NCBI RefSeq assembly: GCF_001750165.1
Contig: NZ_CP015411.1
Coordinates: 1,454,001-1,518,000 of the forward strand
DNA from: Pseudoalteromonas luteoviolacea
GTDB taxonomy: Bacteria > Pseudomonadota > Gammaproteobacteria > Enterobacterales > Alteromonadaceae
DNA: 64,000 nt
Reading direction: 5' to 3'
Below the pieces are notes generated by a model. That model was not told the DNA's origin. It searched no databases and worked only from the letters and a program-made list of their open reading frames with translations. The position numbers and the translations under genes are program-made. Below, piece by piece: positions 36,274 through 45,705 of the stretch (its first letter is position 1; each line of letters opens with the position of its first letter).

Positions 36274-37233
36274 ATGAAAATAAATAAAGTGACGCTTTTA
36301 TTATCAGCTTTATTCTCTTCAGCGTTATCTGCAAATGTTGTTGTTGAAGCCACTACAGATGACGTGTCTCCAATTGTGGAAGTAACTGGTGGTAATGTAA
36401 GTTTTGACAGAGCGATTAAAAATATCGGTAATGATGTATTGAACTTAAGGTATTATGATACGCTGGTTTTTCCTAATGGTGAGCTTTATAACCGCTCTAA
36501 CGCAGCAAACCTAACGTTAACTGCTGGTCAAGTATTTTCTCAAACACAGCCTAGGATCAGTGTTTTACCAGAATTTCCTGCGGGTGAATATAAATATGTA
36601 TTGTCTGTATATAATAAGGATACTGGCGACATAACATCTGCAAACTTTACTTTCCATAAGCAGCACTCCGAGCTCGTAAGCAGTAGTTGTGCAGAAATAC
36701 TTGCCAATGGTTTAAGCACTGGCAGCGGAATATATTCAATTAAACCAAGTAATGTTCAATCGCCATATCAAGTGTATTGTGATATGGAAACACATGGCGG
36801 TGGGTGGACGCTAGTTGGCATTAAAAGTAAAACACAGCCAAATATCCAAGTAGATGAATTACTCTCATTAGATCAAAAAGCAAATGTTATCACAGACCAA
36901 AAGTGGGCAGGTTTCAAATATACCGCACAAGAAATGTTAGTAACTGCAGATAACGACACAGCAGCAATTTTAGACATGGTGACTTTAAACTCTGCGAACT
37001 GCACACCTTTAGCCAGCTCATTAACTGATGATGTATTGGCTCATGCAGAGTCTTCTGGTTGTACCGGTGCAGGGCAGGATTATTCATTCTTAAACTCAGC
37101 TAAGTTCAAAACGTCTGTGTATGACTATTCAAATACAAAATTTATCATCGAACGTTTTGGTAATGGCTGGGGTGTGGGTGGTAATGGTCCATACCATTAC
37201 AATGCGCAGAATATGTGGCTTTACGTAAGATAA
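36274..37233 (+). CDS. Secreted fibrinogen-like YCDxxxxGGGWTL domain protein
   Basis: A 319-residue predicted exported protein. A signal peptide (1-20, ending SALSA) is followed by a probable beta-sandwich region (about 22-130) and a fibrinogen-C-terminal-like fold from C139: CAEILANG, then YCDMETHGGGWTLV at 168-181, the bacterial GGGWT signature. The end, GGNGPYHYNAQNMWLYVR, resembles the closing strand of such domains. Cysteines C139 and C169, plus a pair near 247-264, may form disulfides. Fibrinogen-related domains in animals bind sugars or acetylated surfaces; a binding or adhesion role here is a guess. It stands alone between a pseudogene and a hairpin, with no export partner nearby. Confidence 0.8.
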   Translation: MKINKVTLLLSALFSSALSANVVVEATTDDVSPIVEVTGGNVSFDRAIKNIGNDVLNLRYYDTLVFPNGELYNRSNAANLTLTAGQVFSQTQPRISVLPEFPAGEYKYVLSVYNKDTGDITSANFTFHKQHSELVSSSCAEILANGLSTGSGIYSIKPSNVQSPYQVYCDMETHGGGWTLVGIKSKTQPNIQVDELLSLDQKANVITDQKWAGFKYTAQEMLVTADNDTAAILDMVTLNSANCTPLASSLTDDVLAHAESSGCTGAGQDYSFLNSAKFKTSVYDYSNTKFIIERFGNGWGVGGNGPYHYNAQNMWLYVR

Positions 37234-37536
37234 GTTAGATTTTACATACTAGGATCAGTGTTGTTATATCATCAGCACTGATCATTTATTTGACCATGGG
37301 TTCAAATATGATGTTCATCCAGTGCTATCTGTCCTCATACACCTTTCTCTTCTACAACCCTACAGATCCGCAAAAAACTGATTACATGCTATTCAGATGC
37401 CACTTCGCTTGAAGCTTGTATGCTGGTCTGAAACTCAATATCTTGTTGCATCAAACATTACGTGCGATTTATCGTGTGCACAGATAAGGTATTAGCCTCT
37501 TCATAAACCTGATCTATTCATAAAATTGATGATACT
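37234..37536. other. Intergenic region between convergent genes
   Basis: About 300 bases between the GGGWT gene and the minus-strand FlhB-like gene. It holds the hairpin at 37253-37283. No other coding frame, promoter or repeat was supported here. Confidence 0.6.
37253..37283 (+). terminator. Hairpin after the GGGWT gene
   Basis: Arms GATCAGTGTTG and CAGCACTGATC (one T-G pair) enclose a 9-base loop, 20 bases after the stop codon. The T-rich tail (ATTTATTTG) is weak. It is a plausible terminator for the secreted-protein gene. Confidence 0.6.
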
Positions 37537-37839
37537 TTAGGCTTTAATATTAAGTTTACCTTGGAAGTTTTTCCAACCTGGAGGAAATTTACCGCGTAGT
37601 ACATAAGAAAACGCAATTAATTCAGCGATGACATAGTAAAGCTCTTTGGGGATTTCTTCGTGTAAATCTAACTGCCCTAGAGTTTTTACTAGTGCAGGGT
37701 CTTCGTGGATCATGATGTCTTTTTCTTTGGCTAAGGCAATGATTTCTTCCGCGAGTTCGCCAAAGCCTTTGCAGACTACCTCTGGTGACTTTCCTGCTTC
37801 GTATAAGAGCCCAACGGCTGTTTTTTGTTCCATATTCAT
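37537..37839 (-). CDS. Stand-alone FlhB C-terminal-domain protein (FlhB2-type)
   Basis: A 100-residue cytosolic protein homologous to the part of FlhB just after the NPTH cleavage site: AVGLLYEAGKSPEVVCKGFG, ELAEEIIALAKEKDIMIHED and EIPKELYYVIAELIAFSYVL. It has no membrane helices and no NPTH. Such short FlhB-like proteins (YlqH type) occur in many flagellated bacteria. It overlaps the upstream FliK-like gene by 4 bases (ATGA), so the two form a unit. A role in export-specificity control or FlhB substitution is possible but unproven. Confidence 0.88.
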   Translation of the reverse strand: MNMEQKTAVGLLYEAGKSPEVVCKGFGELAEEIIALAKEKDIMIHEDPALVKTLGQLDLHEEIPKELYYVIAELIAFSYVLRGKFPPGWKNFQGKLNIKA

Positions 37840-40340
37840 ACCTTAATATTTACGATAGCGTGCTTATCGTAAAACTGTTTTACCTGCACTGCGTCTTCAC
37901 GCAGCGCGATATCACCCACTTGTAAGCCGTGAGCAGCCAGTTTACTCCTAAGCGCATCTAAATGTGGTTCAGCTAGCTGACAGACACTCGGGCTGTCGCC
38001 GACAATTTCGCAATCGACAGCTTTATCCATCAGCTCAGCCTGGACACTGAGCTGACCAAGCGCCTCATAATCAAAGTTTAGCCTGACAAACCATACTTGC
38101 TTTTCTGGTAACCCAGCCTTTGTCGGTTTTTTATATTTTCCAATTTGAAGCTCGCTTTGTCTGCATTCTGGCGGCGTCTTCATTGGTAAAAATAAATTGA
38201 TCAGCAGCTGACTTTCACTGTCAAATTTTTGACCCAACGCTTGAGCTTGATTATTGACTGACATGGCGTTTTGAATAAAGCCTAACTCTTCTACTAAGTT
38301 TTGTTGTGCTGATAAATTCACAGCTTGGATAAATTGCTTTGGTTGTTGCAACTTATTGCCTGGGAATAAGGTTTCTACCATACTCGCGACTCGTTGTTCC
38401 TGAGATACATTTTTGGGTAGTAGGCTCTCATGCTGGCTACTTAACTGTGTACCCATCAATGCAACAATTAACTTGTCTAGCGCTTGGGTAAAGCTAGTCA
38501 TGGGTACGCTAGTATTGAGAGGTGTAGCTATGCTTGGTAGGCGGCTAAATAAGTCTTGACTAACGATTTCGGGGGTTGCCTTTCCTTCATCCATCAAGCG
38601 TGAAAAAGCTTGGTGCACAAGTCGTGTAAGGTCTACAGAATCACCACTTTTAAAGGTCATCTTTTCAGAAATTTTCTCGCTGAGTAATGCGGGATCTTTG
38701 GGGTCAGGTGGTTGCTCTTGTTGTAACGAAGCTGCTCTTAATGGTTTGTTGAGAATGTGTGTTAGAGGCAATGAAGCGGGTGCCGTGCTTGGCGATTTTT
38801 GTGCTCCGCGCAGTGGTATCATATCAGTTATTTGTGTTTGCGCTGCTAACTTTGTTTGTGTCATGCCCAGCTGCTTGGAAGCAATTAGTTCATCGCTTTT
38901 TGGCAAGGCAGCTGCAAGTACTTGTTGGATCAATTGCAAACGCATCTCAAAAGGTATTTTTGCACCGCTGATTTGAGTTGTTACTAAGGTGTTGGCGGAC
39001 ATAGGCTGTCTAGGGGGGCTTTGCGTTTTATTGGCCGATGCACCGTCACCTTTAAGGTGTATAACAGGTGGTTTTTGTGAGTCTTTAGCAGTCGTTAATA
39101 CTGTTTTTGTATTACCTTGTTGTGTTTGTGAACCGTGCAGATTGACTGGCTTATCAAGCCCCGCAAAATTTTGCTTAATGCCATCAGAGAGCGCCATCAA
39201 AGCCAGATTATTTGGTCGTACTGCAGCTGGTGTAATGAGTGGTTGATGTAAATAGTTTTTAACTGTGGAAGCGATAGCCGGAACTTGTTGATTAAGTTGT
39301 CTATGCGCTTGCGTTGTTGCTTGTGAAGCTGCACGATTAAAAAATGGGGTTTGTGTAATGGCTTGCAGTGCTTGTTTGACTGTTTGTTTTATATCTGCCA
39401 ACGAGACATTAAAGAGTGGTTTATCATATTGTAAGGTTTGCTCTTGATATGACTGAATCGCTTGTTTTAATTGAGTTTGAAATACTTGGGTATCTAATTT
39501 TGGAAGGATACTTTTTAGCGATGTGGCCAGCTTTACCTTAGTCGATTTCGAGGCAATGGCTACTTCTATGCCATCTTGGTGTGGACTGAGTTTAGCGCCA
39601 TGCCATACCTGTTTTTGTAATTGTTTCAACTCAATGGGTGTCGATGTTTGGATGTGTGCAATATCATGTTGATGACGGCCAAGTTTCAATGTGCCTTTAT
39701 TTTGGGCGAGTTGCACATAGTTAGAGGCTTGCTGACTGAGTTGACTGACTAATTGCGCAATGGCTTTTTTTGCAACAGGCATTTGATGTAGTTTGTCACC
39801 AAACATATTGAATACCTGCATCAATATTTTATCATTTTTAGCACTTAAGCTAGCGACCAATTTGGATTCTTGCTGTAGTAAAGTTGCAATGCTTACTGGA
39901 ATTGGCACATTGATCCCAAGTTTTGGCAAAGTCAGTTGTGAACTAGGTGATTGCTTGACGTGAGAATCGGTTTGTATAGCGCTGTGGTCGCCAAAGCCCT
40001 TTAAAACTCCAAGTAAACTTAATAATGATTGTGCTGATTTTAGTGATAATTTAGCTTCAGGTGTAGCGAGTGTCAGTACTGTGCCTGTCGCATCTAATTT
40101 TAATTGTGCTTCAGGCAGTTTCAGAACTTGATCAACATTGGCTTCGCTACTTAAGCGCACGGGTTGCCATCGGCCTTCAAGTGCAACTTCCATTTGAATC
40201 GAGTCTGGCTTAATGACAATATTTCGGGCTAAAAACGTTTTATCTGCTTCTAATTGCGGCTGGTTGTTGCTACCTTGTGAAGATAATGTTGTCGGTGACA
40301 CATTTGCCGGATGTTGTACAGGAATTGTTTGCTTATTCAT
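37836..40340 (-). CDS. FliK-like hook-length control domain protein
   Basis: An 834-residue soluble protein, Q/K/A/T-rich and low in conserved structure for most of its length. The C-terminal part (about 715-834) resembles the FliK hook-length domain: QVWFVRLNFDYEALGQLSVQ, AELMDKAVDCEIVG, then LDALRSKLAAHGLQVGDIAL. In ordinary FliK the equivalent segment reads like IRLNPAELGSM; here the motif is altered. No signal peptide or membrane helix is seen. It precedes and overlaps the FlhB-domain gene, the same partnership as FliK-FlhB. It is distinct from the fliK at 14.2-16.4 kb. Confidence 0.75.
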   Translation of the reverse strand: MNKQTIPVQHPANVSPTTLSSQGSNNQPQLEADKTFLARNIVIKPDSIQMEVALEGRWQPVRLSSEANVDQVLKLPEAQLKLDATGTVLTLATPEAKLSLKSAQSLLSLLGVLKGFGDHSAIQTDSHVKQSPSSQLTLPKLGINVPIPVSIATLLQQESKLVASLSAKNDKILMQVFNMFGDKLHQMPVAKKAIAQLVSQLSQQASNYVQLAQNKGTLKLGRHQHDIAHIQTSTPIELKQLQKQVWHGAKLSPHQDGIEVAIASKSTKVKLATSLKSILPKLDTQVFQTQLKQAIQSYQEQTLQYDKPLFNVSLADIKQTVKQALQAITQTPFFNRAASQATTQAHRQLNQQVPAIASTVKNYLHQPLITPAAVRPNNLALMALSDGIKQNFAGLDKPVNLHGSQTQQGNTKTVLTTAKDSQKPPVIHLKGDGASANKTQSPPRQPMSANTLVTTQISGAKIPFEMRLQLIQQVLAAALPKSDELIASKQLGMTQTKLAAQTQITDMIPLRGAQKSPSTAPASLPLTHILNKPLRAASLQQEQPPDPKDPALLSEKISEKMTFKSGDSVDLTRLVHQAFSRLMDEGKATPEIVSQDLFSRLPSIATPLNTSVPMTSFTQALDKLIVALMGTQLSSQHESLLPKNVSQEQRVASMVETLFPGNKLQQPKQFIQAVNLSAQQNLVEELGFIQNAMSVNNQAQALGQKFDSESQLLINLFLPMKTPPECRQSELQIGKYKKPTKAGLPEKQVWFVRLNFDYEALGQLSVQAELMDKAVDCEIVGDSPSVCQLAEPHLDALRSKLAAHGLQVGDIALREDAVQVKQFYDKHAIVNIKV

Positions 40341-40445
40341 TATTCTAAATCAAATTTTCGGTAATCGGTCACAAGGTATTATTCGTATTACAATATCACT
40401 ATGATAGACTTACGCCCACATTTAGGGTCGTGAGAATAACAAATT

Positions 40446-41069
40446 TTGCTAGAGATTAAGGCTTTAACTTGTATCAAACAAGACCGTTGTTTGTTCGAAT
40501 CACTTAACTTTTCATTGTTATCTGGTCAAATCATGCAAATAGAAGGCCCAAATGGTGCAGGAAAAACATCGTTGCTTAGAATTATTGCCGGTTTTTCTCA
40601 GCCAGATGAAGGTAGTGTTCTGTTTAATAAGAAAAATATAAACGAAGATTACGATGAATTTGCGCTGTCATTACTTTTTATTGGCCACAAAACGGGTGTT
40701 AATCAACAGCTCACAGCCTATGAAAATGTCATGCATTGGCTAACTGTACATGGTTATAAAAGTACTGAACCGGAAATTTATACCCTCCTTGGCAAGTTAG
40801 GTCTTGTCGGTTTAGAAGATGTCCCCGTGAGAACTTTGTCTGCAGGCCAGCAACGTCGTGTTGCTTTGGTGCGTTTGTGGCTCAATAATGCCAGTCTGTG
40901 GATTTTAGACGAGCCCTTTACTGCACTCGATAAAAAGGGCGTAGCCATGTTACAGGCACAGTTTCAGCGACACTTAGACAAAGGTGGCGCGATTTTGTTA
41001 ACAACTCATCAGGACCTCACTAATACGTTTAGCTCTTTGCAAACCTTGGCTTTGGAGTACCGTCATTGA
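40446..41069 (+). CDS. ccmA: Heme exporter ATP-binding protein CcmA
   Basis: A 207-residue ABC ATPase of cytochrome c maturation system I. Walker A is GPNGAGKT (34-41), the signature is LSAGQQRR and Walker B is LWILDEPF. With CcmB it uses ATP to release holo-CcmE from CcmC. The start is TTG by the conserved beginning (MLEIKALTC); no strong ribosome binding site is visible, so the exact start is uncertain. First gene of the ccm operon, divergent from the FliK-like gene. Confidence 0.94.
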   Translation: MLEIKALTCIKQDRCLFESLNFSLLSGQIMQIEGPNGAGKTSLLRIIAGFSQPDEGSVLFNKKNINEDYDEFALSLLFIGHKTGVNQQLTAYENVMHWLTVHGYKSTEPEIYTLLGKLGLVGLEDVPVRTLSAGQQRRVALVRLWLNNASLWILDEPFTALDKKGVAMLQAQFQRHLDKGGAILLTTHQDLTNTFSSLQTLALEYRH

Positions 41070-41755
41070 TGCAAGTTAGTCATTCATACTGGACGTTATT
41101 TTGCTCCGTTTATAAAAAAGATGTCGCATTGGCATTTCGTCAGCGTGCTGAAATAGTGAACCCTCTGCTGTTTTTTTTAATTGTAATTACCTTATTCCCG
41201 CTTGCGATTGGTCCAGAGCCGGGGTTATTAGCACGAATGGCGCCGGGTATTATTTGGGTCGCCGCGCTTTTATCAACTATGTTAGGGTTAGATAAGATTT
41301 TTCGTGATGACTACATGGATGGCTCATTAGAGCAGTTGATTGCTTCTCCATATCCATTGTCACTGGCCGTGCTGGCTAAAGTTGCCGCACATTGGACAAC
41401 GGCTGGACTGCCAATGGTAGTCATGGCACCTGTGTTTTCTATGTTGATGAATTTAGAGTCACAAGCGCTCGGTGCCACTATGTTAACGTTATTAATTGGT
41501 ACCCCATTGTTGAGTTTTATCGGTGCTATTGGGGCAGGCCTGACAGTCGGTTTGCAAAAGGGCGGTATTTTGATGAGCTTGCTTGTGTTACCGCTTTATA
41601 TCCCAGTACTTATTTTTGCAACGTCCGCTATTGATACTAGCATCATGTCATTAGCGTATAGCGGGCAACTTGCAATCCTTGGTGCGATGTTAGCCGTCGC
41701 TTTAGTCACCGCACCAATTGCCATATCGTCAGCTTTAAGAGTGAGTGTAAGTTAA
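41069..41755 (+). CDS. ccmB: Heme exporter membrane protein CcmB
   Basis: A 228-residue, six-helix inner-membrane protein forming the ABC complex with CcmA. Conserved segments include FRQRAEIVNPLLFFLIVITL, FPLAIGPEP and DDYMDGSLEQL. The ATG at 41069 overlaps the ccmA stop (TGATG). Confidence 0.95.
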   Translation: MQVSHSYWTLFCSVYKKDVALAFRQRAEIVNPLLFFLIVITLFPLAIGPEPGLLARMAPGIIWVAALLSTMLGLDKIFRDDYMDGSLEQLIASPYPLSLAVLAKVAAHWTTAGLPMVVMAPVFSMLMNLESQALGATMLTLLIGTPLLSFIGAIGAGLTVGLQKGGILMSLLVLPLYIPVLIFATSAIDTSIMSLAYSGQLAILGAMLAVALVTAPIAISSALRVSVS

Positions 41756-41756
41756 A

Positions 41757-42494
41757 ATGTGGAAGTGGTTACATCCTTATGCCAAAGCGGAGCGTGCTTA
41801 CCAATTGTGTAACACCTTGCTTCCGTACTTTGTTGTGGTGTCGGTGCTATGTATTGTGGTTGGATGGGTTTGGGGGCTTGCGTACGCTCCTGCAGACTAC
41901 CAACAGAAGGATAGTTACCGGATCATCTTTATTCATGTGCCTTCGGCGATTTTGTCGATGGGGGCATACTCTTCTATGGCTATTGCAGCCATCATTGCAC
42001 TGGTTTGGCAGCTCCGAAATGCAGAGTTAGCTGTCATTGCAATTGCGCCTGTGGGCGCGGCTATGACTGCGATTGCACTTATCACCGGATCTGCTTGGGG
42101 CAAACCAATGTGGGGCGCTTGGTGGGTGTGGGACGCACGGCTGACTTCAGAATTAATCCTGTTATTTTTGTATCTTGGTGTGTTATCTCTATTTCATGCT
42201 TTTGAAGATAAAAAAGCAGGTGGAAAAGCTGCATGTATTTTAGCGATTGTGGGTGTGGTTAACTTACCGATTATTCACTTTTCAGTAGAGTGGTGGAATA
42301 CGCTTCATCAAGGTGGCGCAATTACTAAATTTGATACATCAGCAATCGACCCTTCTATGTTGTGGCCCTTGCTAATCAATATACTTGGATTTGCGGCTTT
42401 AGTCGGAACACTTACCTTAATCCGCCTCAAGAATGAAATCATGCAGGTCGAGCAGCATCGTCCTTGGGTCCGTCAATTAGTTAGTCGAGGTTGA
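41757..42494 (+). CDS. ccmC: Heme lyase/transfer protein CcmC
   Basis: A 245-residue six-helix membrane protein that attaches heme to CcmE. The heme-handling tryptophan-rich motif WGAWWVWD is at 119-126, with conserved histidines H60 (FIHVPSA) and H184 (NTLHQGG). It starts one base after ccmB and overlaps the beginning of the ccmD reading frame. Confidence 0.96.
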   Translation: MWKWLHPYAKAERAYQLCNTLLPYFVVVSVLCIVVGWVWGLAYAPADYQQKDSYRIIFIHVPSAILSMGAYSSMAIAAIIALVWQLRNAELAVIAIAPVGAAMTAIALITGSAWGKPMWGAWWVWDARLTSELILLFLYLGVLSLFHAFEDKKAGGKAACILAIVGVVNLPIIHFSVEWWNTLHQGGAITKFDTSAIDPSMLWPLLINILGFAALVGTLTLIRLKNEIMQVEQHRPWVRQLVSRG

Positions 42495-42496
42495 TT

Positions 42497-42703
42497 ATGC
42501 AGTTTGAATCATTAAGCGACTTTATCGCCATGGGTGGTTATGGTTTTTATGTATGGCTGTCTTTTGGCAGTTGCGCAGCCATTATATTGGGTTTGTTATT
42601 TGGATCCCTTTATGAAGGCAAACAATTAAAGCAACAAGTGAAGTCTCAAATGGCCAGAGAAGAGCGTATTAAAAAGGCCAAAGATATGGAGGCCCAAGTA
42701 TGA
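42497..42703 (+). CDS. ccmD: Heme exporter protein CcmD
   Basis: A 68-residue small membrane protein that stabilises CcmC-CcmE. It has the MGGYGFYVWLSFG motif and one helix (about 16-37), then a charged tail. The ATG at 42497 gives the normal family length; a TTG two codons upstream overlaps ccmC. Its end overlaps ccmE by 4 bases. Confidence 0.92.
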   Translation: MQFESLSDFIAMGGYGFYVWLSFGSCAAIILGLLFGSLYEGKQLKQQVKSQMAREERIKKAKDMEAQV

Positions 42704-43179
42704 ACCCAAGGCGCAAAAAACGATTGTTTACTGTATTGGCGGTGATTTTTGGTATTGGTTCAGCGGTGGGTTTGACACTTTATGCACTGCAAGAAAATAT
42801 CAATTTGTTTTATACACCGAGTGAATTAGTGAATGGCAAAGGGCCGGAGTTAGAAAAGCCAACAATAGGGCAAAAGCTGCGTATTGGTGGAATGGTTGTA
42901 CCTGGGTCTGTAGTACGTGATGAGACTTCGCTTGATGTGGAGTTTCAGCTTATAGATACGGGACCATTGGTAACTATCCGTTATCAGGGCATTTTGCCGG
43001 ATTTGTTCCGTGAAGGGCAGGGGATCGTAGCTCAGGGGACATTAATTGAGCCAAACGTGATAGAGGCTTTTGAAGTCTTGGCAAAACACGATGAAGAATA
43101 TATGCCTTCTGAAGTGGCTGAGGCAGTTAAGGGGATCAAGCACGAAAAACCAAAATACAACTTAAATAGCGAGAATTAG
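42700..43179 (+). CDS. ccmE: Heme chaperone CcmE
   Basis: A 159-residue periplasmic, membrane-anchored heme chaperone. An N-terminal helix (about 9-30) is followed by an OB-fold with GGMVVPGSV and the heme attachment motif LAKHDEEYMP, in which H130 and Y134 correspond exactly to the Escherichia coli residues. The start overlaps the end of ccmD. Confidence 0.96.
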   Translation: MNPRRKKRLFTVLAVIFGIGSAVGLTLYALQENINLFYTPSELVNGKGPELEKPTIGQKLRIGGMVVPGSVVRDETSLDVEFQLIDTGPLVTIRYQGILPDLFREGQGIVAQGTLIEPNVIEAFEVLAKHDEEYMPSEVAEAVKGIKHEKPKYNLNSEN

Positions 43180-43180
43180 T

Positions 43181-45133
43181 ATGATCCCAGAAATAGGCTA
43201 TTTCGCGCTAGTTTTAGCTATGGCGCTAAGTTTACTCCTGTGTATTTTCCCATTATGGGGGGCTTATACCGGTAATTTGAGATTGATGCGTGCCGCTCCC
43301 TCTTTAGCGTTAGGGCAGTGTTTATTTGTTTTATTTTCATTTGGTATTCTTATTTATATTACGTTGACAGATGATTTTACCGTTGCGTACGTGGCACACC
43401 ATTCAAGTAGCACCTTACCTTGGTACTACAAGGTGACCTCAACGTGGGGCGGACATGAAGGTGCGATTTTACTCTGGCTAGTGATGCAGTCTAGCTGGAC
43501 CGCTCTGGTTGCTTTAATGTCAAAATCATTGCCTTGGGTGCTCAGAGCGCGCGTACTTGGGGTACTTGGATTTCTTGGCGTTGGCTTTATGCTGTATACT
43601 TTGTGGATGTCGAGCCCGTTTGAGCGCTTGCTACCATACTTCCCAGTTGAAGGACGTGATTTAAATCCACTGTTGCAAGATCCTGGCATGATCATACATC
43701 CACCATTGCTGTATATGGGCTATGTCGGGTTGTCGGTGTCATTTTCTTTTGCCATTGCGGCACTTTTAACAGGTAAGTTAGACAATACTTGGGCGAAGTG
43801 GTCGCGTCCTTGGACTATGGTTGCTTGGGCATTTTTAACTTTGGGGATCACCATAGGGAGTTGGTGGGCTTACGCTGAGCTTGGCTGGGGCGGCTGGTGG
43901 TTTTGGGATCCGGTAGAAAACGCATCTTTAATGCCTTGGCTAGTTGCAACAGCGCTACTGCACTCTCTGGCTGTGACAGAAAAACGCGGTGTGTTTAAAT
44001 CTTGGACTGTTTTACTCGCAATCACTGCATTCAGTTTATGCTTGTTAGGCACCTTTATTGTCCGCTCCGGTATCATTGTCTCTGTACATGCATTTGCTAC
44101 AGATCCCGATCGGGGTTTGTATATACTTTCGTTCTTAGCGGTTGTGGTAGGTGGCAGCTTAGCTTTATATGCCGCACGCGTATCACAAGTTCATAGCGAA
44201 GGTCGTTATCGCTTTGCCTCTCGAGAAGTGGCTTTATGGCTCAATAATATTTTCTTAGTGGTTGCAACCTTAATTGTATTATTAGGTACTTTGCTGCCCA
44301 TGATCCATAAAGAGCTCGGTCTTGGGTCGATTTCTATTGGTGTCCCTTTCTTTAATCAAATGTTTGCCATTTTAATCGTGCCTTTTGCGTTGTTGTTAGG
44401 GATTGCCCCAATGTTGCGCTGGAAGCAAAACAAATTATCTCCATTGGCAAAAAAATGGTTGGTCAATGTTGCGCTTAGCCTTGTGGCGACTGCTGCCTGG
44501 TTGTTTTCTAACTATGAGCAAGTCTCTGCCTTGACCTTTATGGCAACGGCATTGGCAGTTTGGATAATGTTTTCTACAGTATCGGATTTACTGCAAAAAA
44601 TCTCGTTACAGGCTTCGATATCTGAAGGTTTTAAACGTTTAGGTTTGAGCTACTGGGCCATGGTATTAGGGCATGTGGGACTTGCATTTGTTATTGCCAG
44701 TGTCACATTGACTTCTGCCTATTCGGTAGAGCGTGCTGTTGCCATGAAACCTGGAGATATTGCGACGTTAAATGAGTACCAGTACCGGTTTGACGGGGTC
44801 AAAGAGATCCGAGGGCCAAATTATAGCGGTCATGCAGGAGTCGTAACGGTGCTTAAAGATGATGAGTTGGTTACAGAACTTTATGCGGAAAAGCGCTTGT
44901 ACGATATTGGTATGCAGTTTATGACTGAAGCTGCCATTGACGATGGGTTTTTCCGAGATTTGTACTTGGCGCTGGGTGAGCAGATGAGTCAAGGAGCATG
45001 GTCACTACGAATTTATCATAAGCCTTATGTGCGTTGGATGTGGTTAGGCGGGATTTTAATTTCATTGGCAGGTTTTATTGTACTGGCAGATAAACGCTAT
45101 CGCCGTCGTGTGAAAAAAGGAGCTCAGGCGTAA
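43181..45133 (+). CDS. ccmF: Cytochrome c heme lyase subunit CcmF
   Basis: A 650-residue polytopic membrane protein that ligates heme to apocytochrome c with CcmH/I. The WWD motif reads GWGGWWFWDPVENASLMPWL, with TSTWGGHEGAILLW and GRDLNPLLQDPGMIIHPPLL also present; these supply the heme-ligand histidines. Length is normal. It lies 1 base after ccmE and 2 before ccmG. Confidence 0.97.
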   Translation: MIPEIGYFALVLAMALSLLLCIFPLWGAYTGNLRLMRAAPSLALGQCLFVLFSFGILIYITLTDDFTVAYVAHHSSSTLPWYYKVTSTWGGHEGAILLWLVMQSSWTALVALMSKSLPWVLRARVLGVLGFLGVGFMLYTLWMSSPFERLLPYFPVEGRDLNPLLQDPGMIIHPPLLYMGYVGLSVSFSFAIAALLTGKLDNTWAKWSRPWTMVAWAFLTLGITIGSWWAYAELGWGGWWFWDPVENASLMPWLVATALLHSLAVTEKRGVFKSWTVLLAITAFSLCLLGTFIVRSGIIVSVHAFATDPDRGLYILSFLAVVVGGSLALYAARVSQVHSEGRYRFASREVALWLNNIFLVVATLIVLLGTLLPMIHKELGLGSISIGVPFFNQMFAILIVPFALLLGIAPMLRWKQNKLSPLAKKWLVNVALSLVATAAWLFSNYEQVSALTFMATALAVWIMFSTVSDLLQKISLQASISEGFKRLGLSYWAMVLGHVGLAFVIASVTLTSAYSVERAVAMKPGDIATLNEYQYRFDGVKEIRGPNYSGHAGVVTVLKDDELVTELYAEKRLYDIGMQFMTEAAIDDGFFRDLYLALGEQMSQGAWSLRIYHKPYVRWMWLGGILISLAGFIVLADKRYRRRVKKGAQA

Positions 45134-45135
45134 CT

Positions 45136-45705
45136 ATGAATCGTAAAATACTGGGCTTTCTGCCATTTTTAATTTTCGTTTTACTGTGCGTGTTTTTATA
45201 TCAAGGCTTATTTGGTAACCCAAGAGAATTGCAAACAGGACGACTTGGGCAAACTATGCCAAGTTTCAATTTGCCAGATTTAATGGATGAAAATAAGCGC
45301 TGGACTGAGAAAGATCTATTAGGAGAAGTGTATTTAATGAATGTGTGGGGTACATGGTGCCCCACGTGTATCGCTGAACTTGGTTATTTGACTAAGCTAC
45401 GAGAGCAAGGTGTTAAAATAGTAGGTTTGTACTATGAACAAGCCTATGACCCTGATTTTGGTGACCACTTTGATATGAATGCGCTCAGAAAAGAAGTGGA
45501 CACCATGCTAAGCCGAGCTGGAAACCCTTATCAATTTAATATTCTTGATTTAGAACGAAGTCTTGCCTTGGATCTTGGTGTATCAGGTGCTCCAGAGACA
45601 TTTTTAGTTGATAAAAAGGGGACTATTTTACTGCATCACACTGGGGATATTAATCAAAGAGTGTGGCGGAGTAAGTTTTTACCTGCGCTAGAGGAGCTGC
45701 AATGA
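45136..45705 (+). CDS. ccmG: Thiol:disulfide interchange protein CcmG (DsbE)
   Basis: A 189-residue membrane-anchored periplasmic thioredoxin that reduces the apocytochrome CXXCH cysteines. An N-terminal helix (5-23) is followed by a thioredoxin fold with active site WCPTC (C75, C78) and the cis-proline region SGAPETFLVD. It overlaps ccmH. Confidence 0.95.
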   Translation: MNRKILGFLPFLIFVLLCVFLYQGLFGNPRELQTGRLGQTMPSFNLPDLMDENKRWTEKDLLGEVYLMNVWGTWCPTCIAELGYLTKLREQGVKIVGLYYEQAYDPDFGDHFDMNALRKEVDTMLSRAGNPYQFNILDLERSLALDLGVSGAPETFLVDKKGTILLHHTGDINQRVWRSKFLPALEELQ

